From Trichostrongylus colubriformis (lineage: Eukaryota > Nematoda > Chromadorea > Rhabditida > Trichostrongylidae): 64,000 nucleotides of DNA. The notes under the pieces are model-generated. The model was not told where the DNA came from and searched no databases. It saw nothing but the letters and a program-made list of their open reading frames with translations. Position 1 is the stretch's first letter, and each line of letters opens with the position of its first letter. Both the position numbers and the translations under genes were made by a program. Shown piece after piece: positions 11,635 to 64,000 of this stretch. The stretch spans positions 38,210,130 to 38,274,129 of the forward strand of contig OZ022261.1 in the NCBI GenBank assembly GCA_963978905.1, read 5' to 3'.

Positions 11635-12384
11635 TGAAAACTCGTGGTGTTTGGAGTGGTTGAATGATGCCCTTGTATTTTCTTCTTCTGGTTAGACTAT
11701 CCTCTGATTACTTGACCTTATTGACGGTTGACGCAGATTTGACCATCACATGACATTTTGATTTTCGCACTTCGTTATTTTGCTTCACACCATAGGTGTT
11801 CGCACTATAACAGCGAAAATTTTCATTCGTACCACTTTGTACACATCCGATCGAAAGTAGTGGTGGTGAAAGAGGAAAACCAGTTAATTAGGAAGAAGTA
11901 TCGACACCTTTGCACCAGAAACAACGACTTTTCAAAATGTAATCTGAACTATCACGGCCTAAGGCAAGGCAAGTGAATGTATTTCAGCGTTCGAGTCCTG
12001 CGATGTGACGTGTACGCTGTTGAGATACGTCCATACAATAACAATAGAGGACTGCATGACTCTAAAATTTCAGGCAGTACGCTCATACATTGGGCGATAG
12101 CAGAATATATGATGCTTCCAGGAACAGTCCGCAAAATCGTGGAGACGTGTGTTTTCTGTGGGTTCAAACAAAGCATAGATGGCAAAAAATCTGGATATGG
12201 CATAAAATCTGGATGATAGCATCAGGACACGAAATCAAAGTGGCGCTTGGCACGGTGGTGCGCGCTCTAGAGAGGAAGGAAAATTCAAGGCGGCATTCAG
12301 ATCGCAACGATGGGCCACAGGCGCTCGCGCTAAGCCTGCCGCGCGCGCACCTTGTATTGGTGTGCTAGCAAATTGCATCACCAC

Positions 12385-12530
12385 TAACAATGAAAGGCTT
12401 TCAAGTCACTGTGGCCATTCAAGATGTGATACGTGGTCTTTTGTAGTTTCGGACGGTGGTCTCAAATCTGCTAGACGATTTCTGGAGAGAATTTACGGAG
12501 GCCTGTTACATCTGTCGCAACATGTACATA
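12385..12530 (+). repeat. Fold-back family arm fragment
   Basis: Close to the left arm of the 25117-27082 element: GAAAGGCT, TCACTGTGGCCATTCAAGAT, TCTCAAATCTGCTAGACGAT and TTACGGAGGCCTG are shared in order. The partner arm is not present here. Confidence 0.7.
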
Positions 12531-14410
12531 CTACAGACCTTATGCGCGCAGCGAAATCGCACCGACAGAGCTCCAATGGAGAAGCAGGTAGGAGGTTGGG
12601 TTCGCATTATCCAGACCGGAGTTAGTATCCTCAGCGCAACTGCTAGCTCTACTCTTTTTCTTGAAGTGCCTTCCAAACATTTAGCAAATGCTTTTGCGCC
12701 TCTATGAGCTGCGCACTAGAACGTCCAGGCATTGCAAGATGGCATCCTGGGTCCAGTCTACCCTAACATTTGGGGCCATGATCCCGATCAATTCGATCAC
12801 CTTCTGTGCATAAGAAGTGTAGATGCGAATAATGAAACACTTTATGAGCACCTACCATGGGCCCATGAAAAGTTAATCGAACAAAAAATTCCGGCACTCT
12901 ATCCTCAGTCAGCCTACCATTGATCTCGATAGTGACAAAAAGCTGAACAATCATCTGACATACCAATTTAGCTGGAAAGTTGTAAATACTTGGGAAGTTT
13001 CATTAGCATAATATAGATACCGCACTCGTTTAGCGCGATGTCTCTGTGCTCTTGTCATAGGACGGGCGGCAGAAGAGGGTGCATGATCAGCTCCTTGGCA
13101 TTCAGTCCGTTTTAATGTATATGCAGGTGTAGTCCGACCTAGTGACTTACTGATCATGGACATCGCGTTATTATGTGTGGAAACATTGACATAACTTTTC
13201 ATGCGGATTGACGCTGTGTACTCTCAATCCGTGAGCGAAACAGTCTACGGAGGTGAGTTTTGAGAAGAGTAAATTTCGAACATTGTGCGAGTTCGCTTAG
13301 ATTTGCGGCCGGAGCAGAAGGAAAGTCTCAAAGGGTACTGGTCAAAGAAGGCTGCAATGCAGACAAGCAATCGTTCCCAACTCCCACACTACTGCGTACC
13401 AGGCTATTCAGGTACCAGTGCAACATTTTGCCCTTATATCGCTTTTCTACTTTTTAGCACCGGCACCAACAACAGAATTTGGCGCCGGCATTCTATTTCC
13501 ATCGCTCGAGTATCGCGGATATGTGGCGATATTCGAACTCTGGCATGTGCCAAACAGTGGCAAGATTTGCACGGGCTCTCGCCACGATGGTCGTCATTCT
13601 GCTGTATGATTTAGTCGAGCGTTTTAAATAGAGCGCGTCAACACTGCCAGCTTTGGGTACCGCTGTCGACGCCGGAGCCGAAAAGTGTGATCTATAGACA
13701 CCTTAACAAACCAGGGCCTCTGCGCCGTTACGCAAAGCTATCGGATCTGGGCTTTGTTTGCATTTCTCCACATTGAATGGGAAACGCCTGTGGGTTAATG
13801 TCGTCAGCTGGTGACCGCTGATGGTACCACACGAATATTGGCGTGGCACCGTAATCCATGTCGAGTGCGATGTAGCATTGCGCCTTTCAGCCTCCATACG
13901 AGGCTTCCATCATCGGAGTATACCGAGCCAGCTGCATTGTTGACTGACAGCAAACGCTTCGTGAATGTACAGCACTGACACGAAGCAGGTGGCAATTGAA
14001 TAACGACATTGTAGGTGGCCGAAAAGCCGTGCCTTAAAGCATCGTCACGAGCATTACGGAGCAGTCAAGGCAGTGAGCAATGTATACATGAGCGCCCCGG
14101 CCCACTTTCTTCACTGCAGCGGCAATGCCTACGCACTTACGCCATGCCCTCAGACCTCTGCGATGACGAGTTGCTTCACATCCGAAGCATAACTATGCGG
14201 CAAACGACGGACGCCAAACCGCCAACGGTTTTTCAACCCGCGCTGCATATAAGGAAGCGTCATCAAGAAATTGACAGATAGACGGAAGTGATCGACACTC
14301 GAAGAAATTGCATCCTTTAACTAAGTTTCTATGGCAAAAATAATCAGGGTAGAAAAATGTTGAAAACTTATCGAAGCCTTCCATACAACCCCAGTCTGAT
14401 CCCGCAGCAG
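12531..14410. other. Unassigned region downstream of lgl-1
   Basis: Several overlapping open frames (for example 13285-13614 plus and 13703-13995 minus) show no family signature. I see no gene I can support. Confidence 0.35.
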
Positions 14411-14414
14411 CTTC

Positions 14415-14420
14415 TTTATT
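14415..14420 (-). terminator. Poly(A) signal AATAAA of lgl-1
   Basis: AATAAA on the minus strand, about 95 bases after the TGA of exon 24. No closer canonical signal was noticed. Confidence 0.55.
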
Positions 14421-14513
14421 AGTGAAGTTAACGTCGCAAGCAGGAGTAGGAGGCAGCACGAGTACATGTGTACATATGCGAGAACAACAACAGCAAACCT
14501 CGTTCGTGAGTAA

Positions 14514-62312
<47,799 letters not shown>

Positions 62313-62316
62313 TCCG

Positions 62317-62338
62317 CATGTACGCCACTGTGTATTCC
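62317..62338 (-). promoter_or_regulatory. Candidate trans-splice acceptor and short upstream ATG of lgl-1
   Basis: AATTTCCAG (acceptor ends 62338) lies 26 bases before the lgl-1 ATG and could be a spliced-leader acceptor. A second ATG at 62319 opens a 22-codon frame that overlaps the real start out of frame. Both are inferences from sequence only. Confidence 0.35.
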
Positions 62339-62345
62339 TGGAAAT

Positions 62346-63661
62346 TAATCCTCGAGAAGCCTCACCACTATCATAAGCTAGCTTTCAACTATCTACGGAC
62401 ATGGAAAGAAAGTTTGTCAACAATTGTGTTAGACATGGAACACAGGCACCACAAGTTGCGAAACACTGCGGACATAATGAGTCACATAGCAATAATCAAC
62501 CCATATGACAGCCTCAAGAACTTAAATGCTCTGTGTGCGTTCCACCCTAACTAACTAGCCATGAGTACTGAAGCGAATATCGATGCTTAGGTTTATGAAG
62601 AAACAAGCTGAAGTGTTAGTTATCTCTATGCACCTTGCAGGGGTGCGTGGTTCCGTTAAACTGAGGGTGATGTCTACAACCCTATGCTGAGTAATTTTGC
62701 CTACATGGACTTTACAAATGGAATCTGAGGTGTTCTTGCGATGAGGTAGCACTGCTCGCGCTCGGCGTCCGGCGCTTCTTTTGCTTAAGCTGTAGGATGG
62801 GAAAAGAATCTCTTCCCTCGTCCACAAGAGCATAAACAAAAATGTTGTTCATTCACCCTAAATCTGCCTCAGATGATTGCTCGCGGATGATTTGCTAAGA
62901 TCGCCACATATCTTACAACAGCCTCATAGCTACAACTATGTCAACCAAGCCGATTAATACGAACATTCATAGCATGACCTCGTCAAAAAGTGGTGTGTCA
63001 GTGTGTCAGCATTACATCTACTGATCACGCCATAATTAATTGTTATACTAGGTTGGCGTTCGTATTCCAACACCGATCGTTGCCTCCACCGCTGCGGATG
63101 CACTCTCTATAAGAAACAATCTTTCACATGAGAGCCGAAGTAAGACTTTCTTGCTTCTCTCGATAGCCGATGAAACAAAATCACTTAAAAGAAGGCCCAA
63201 AGTTACTGGACACATACATCCATATATCATGAACATAAATATTACAGCTTCTATCCCATGGTGCTCGCAAGGAACCCACGCCACCGAAAACTTGTGATTG
63301 GGACGTAAACTTGCCACTGGGGCGCGCTTCTTTGTGATTACTGGTTCACCAGGAACGATAAAACAGGTAAAAAACCGAGGAATTTCCGTTTCGGTAAGGG
63401 AGCTATACAACTATGCATATGAACACTAGTTAGATCAGGAGCACTTTTCGGGGCAAAATAAGAGAAATGAAGCTGAAGAAAAGGTCGATTCGGGGTATGG
63501 TAACGCATTTACGGATAAGCGCAAGCAGTAGGGTGTAAATGTTGCATACAAGTCCAAGCATACCACACTTGAACGGTTGAGAAACAAAGAAGCGGTGGCA
63601 AACAACCGCAAATGTGGGTGTCGTCTTGGGACAGTAAGTCTTCTCTCCTCTGCGTCTATGG
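62346..63661. other. Upstream region of lgl-1
   Basis: Possible promoter region of lgl-1; no motif is strong enough to call. Several short minus-strand frames lack family signatures. Confidence 0.35.
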
Positions 63662-63671
63662 CCTCTGACCC

Positions 63672-63907
63672 GGGTGGAGTGCAAGTGTTCCGACTGGTGA
63701 GGTCAAGACAGGTTGCGCGGCGGATTGCAATCAGGTAAAGACAGGTAAAAACACGCTGCCAAGGTCCTCCCTACAAAGGCTTAGGCAAATCTGGGAGAGC
63801 CCAGACGGCAGGACGCGCCACCATTCGGACAATTCGCGAAGCGTCGCCGTGCGCGGTGACCCAATTCGGTGCCGACTTCTAGAAATCGGAACACTTGCAA
63901 CACACCC
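63672..63907 (+). repeat. SINE-like repeat with 10-bp target duplication
   Basis: CCTCTGACCC lies on both sides (63662-63671 and 63908-63917). The body is about 95 percent like 27337-27574. The duplication shows it was retroposed. No long tail; the promoter type is not clear. Confidence 0.85.
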
Positions 63908-64000
63908 CCTCTGACCCTCCTTTCGCCTCGGACTTCAGAGGAAGGTAAGTAGGTCAGCCTGGGCATTTGCAATGAGTAGCACTTAAAGGAATCGTCCACG

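Overview
The window is eukaryotic, almost certainly from a nematode, and I infer a clade V (strongylid-like) worm. The evidence is small phase-consistent introns with TTTCAG-like acceptors, plus a dense mix of Tc1/mariner, Tc3-like, CR1-like, Ty3/gypsy and BEL/Pao elements. There is no operon-like or bacterial coding structure, and most long open frames are transposon remains or chance.

The backbone is one host gene on the minus strand: a lethal(2) giant larvae homologue (lgl-1). I could place 24 exons, from an ATG at 62312 to a TGA at 14514. It has about 967 codons spread over 47.8 kb. Most introns are 45-75 nt, but a few are very large: intron 9 is 13.0 kb, intron 11 is 4.2 kb and intron 12 is 18.6 kb. 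These are filled with mobile DNA. All junction phases agree except exon 10/11, which is off by one or two bases.

Layout, left to right. 0.1-2.1 kb: two degenerate TA-flanked DNA transposons. 3.2-3.5 kb: plus-strand exons of an unidentified coiled-coil gene. 4.2-5.5 kb: a mariner transposase fragment split by a 746-bp TIR element. 6-14.5 kb: SINE-like repeats, an inverted pair of Tc3-like fragments and poorly interpretable sequence. 14.5-20 kb: lgl-1 exons 24-13 with a repeat patch at 16.9-17.7 kb. 20-28 kb (intron 12): a Tc3-like transposon split by a CR1-like retroposon, a 2-kb fold-back element and a SINE. 28.4-35.6 kb: a Ty3/gypsy element with both LTRs and a 4-bp TSD. 37.6-38.4 kb: a truncated CR1-like copy. 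39-40.5 kb: tandem units with an expanded microsatellite. 43.2-54.1 kb (intron 9): a mariner-type element carrying a CR1 3' end, then a nest in which a Tc1-like element contains a BEL/Pao element that contains another Tc1/mariner element with further repeats inside. 56-62.3 kb: lgl-1 exons 9-1. 62.3-64 kb: the upstream region with a SINE.

Several insertions can be read to the base. Target duplications are visible (TA, TAA, 4, 5, 7 and 10 bp), and removing the insert and one duplication restores the reading frame of the older transposase or gag. The least expected feature is an array of nine short stem-loops with four-base loops in the BEL leader. Their stems change in a compensating way while the reading frame is not kept. 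Also unusual are a BEL element that lacks reverse transcriptase and integrase, and a long unassigned coding extension after the gypsy integrase.
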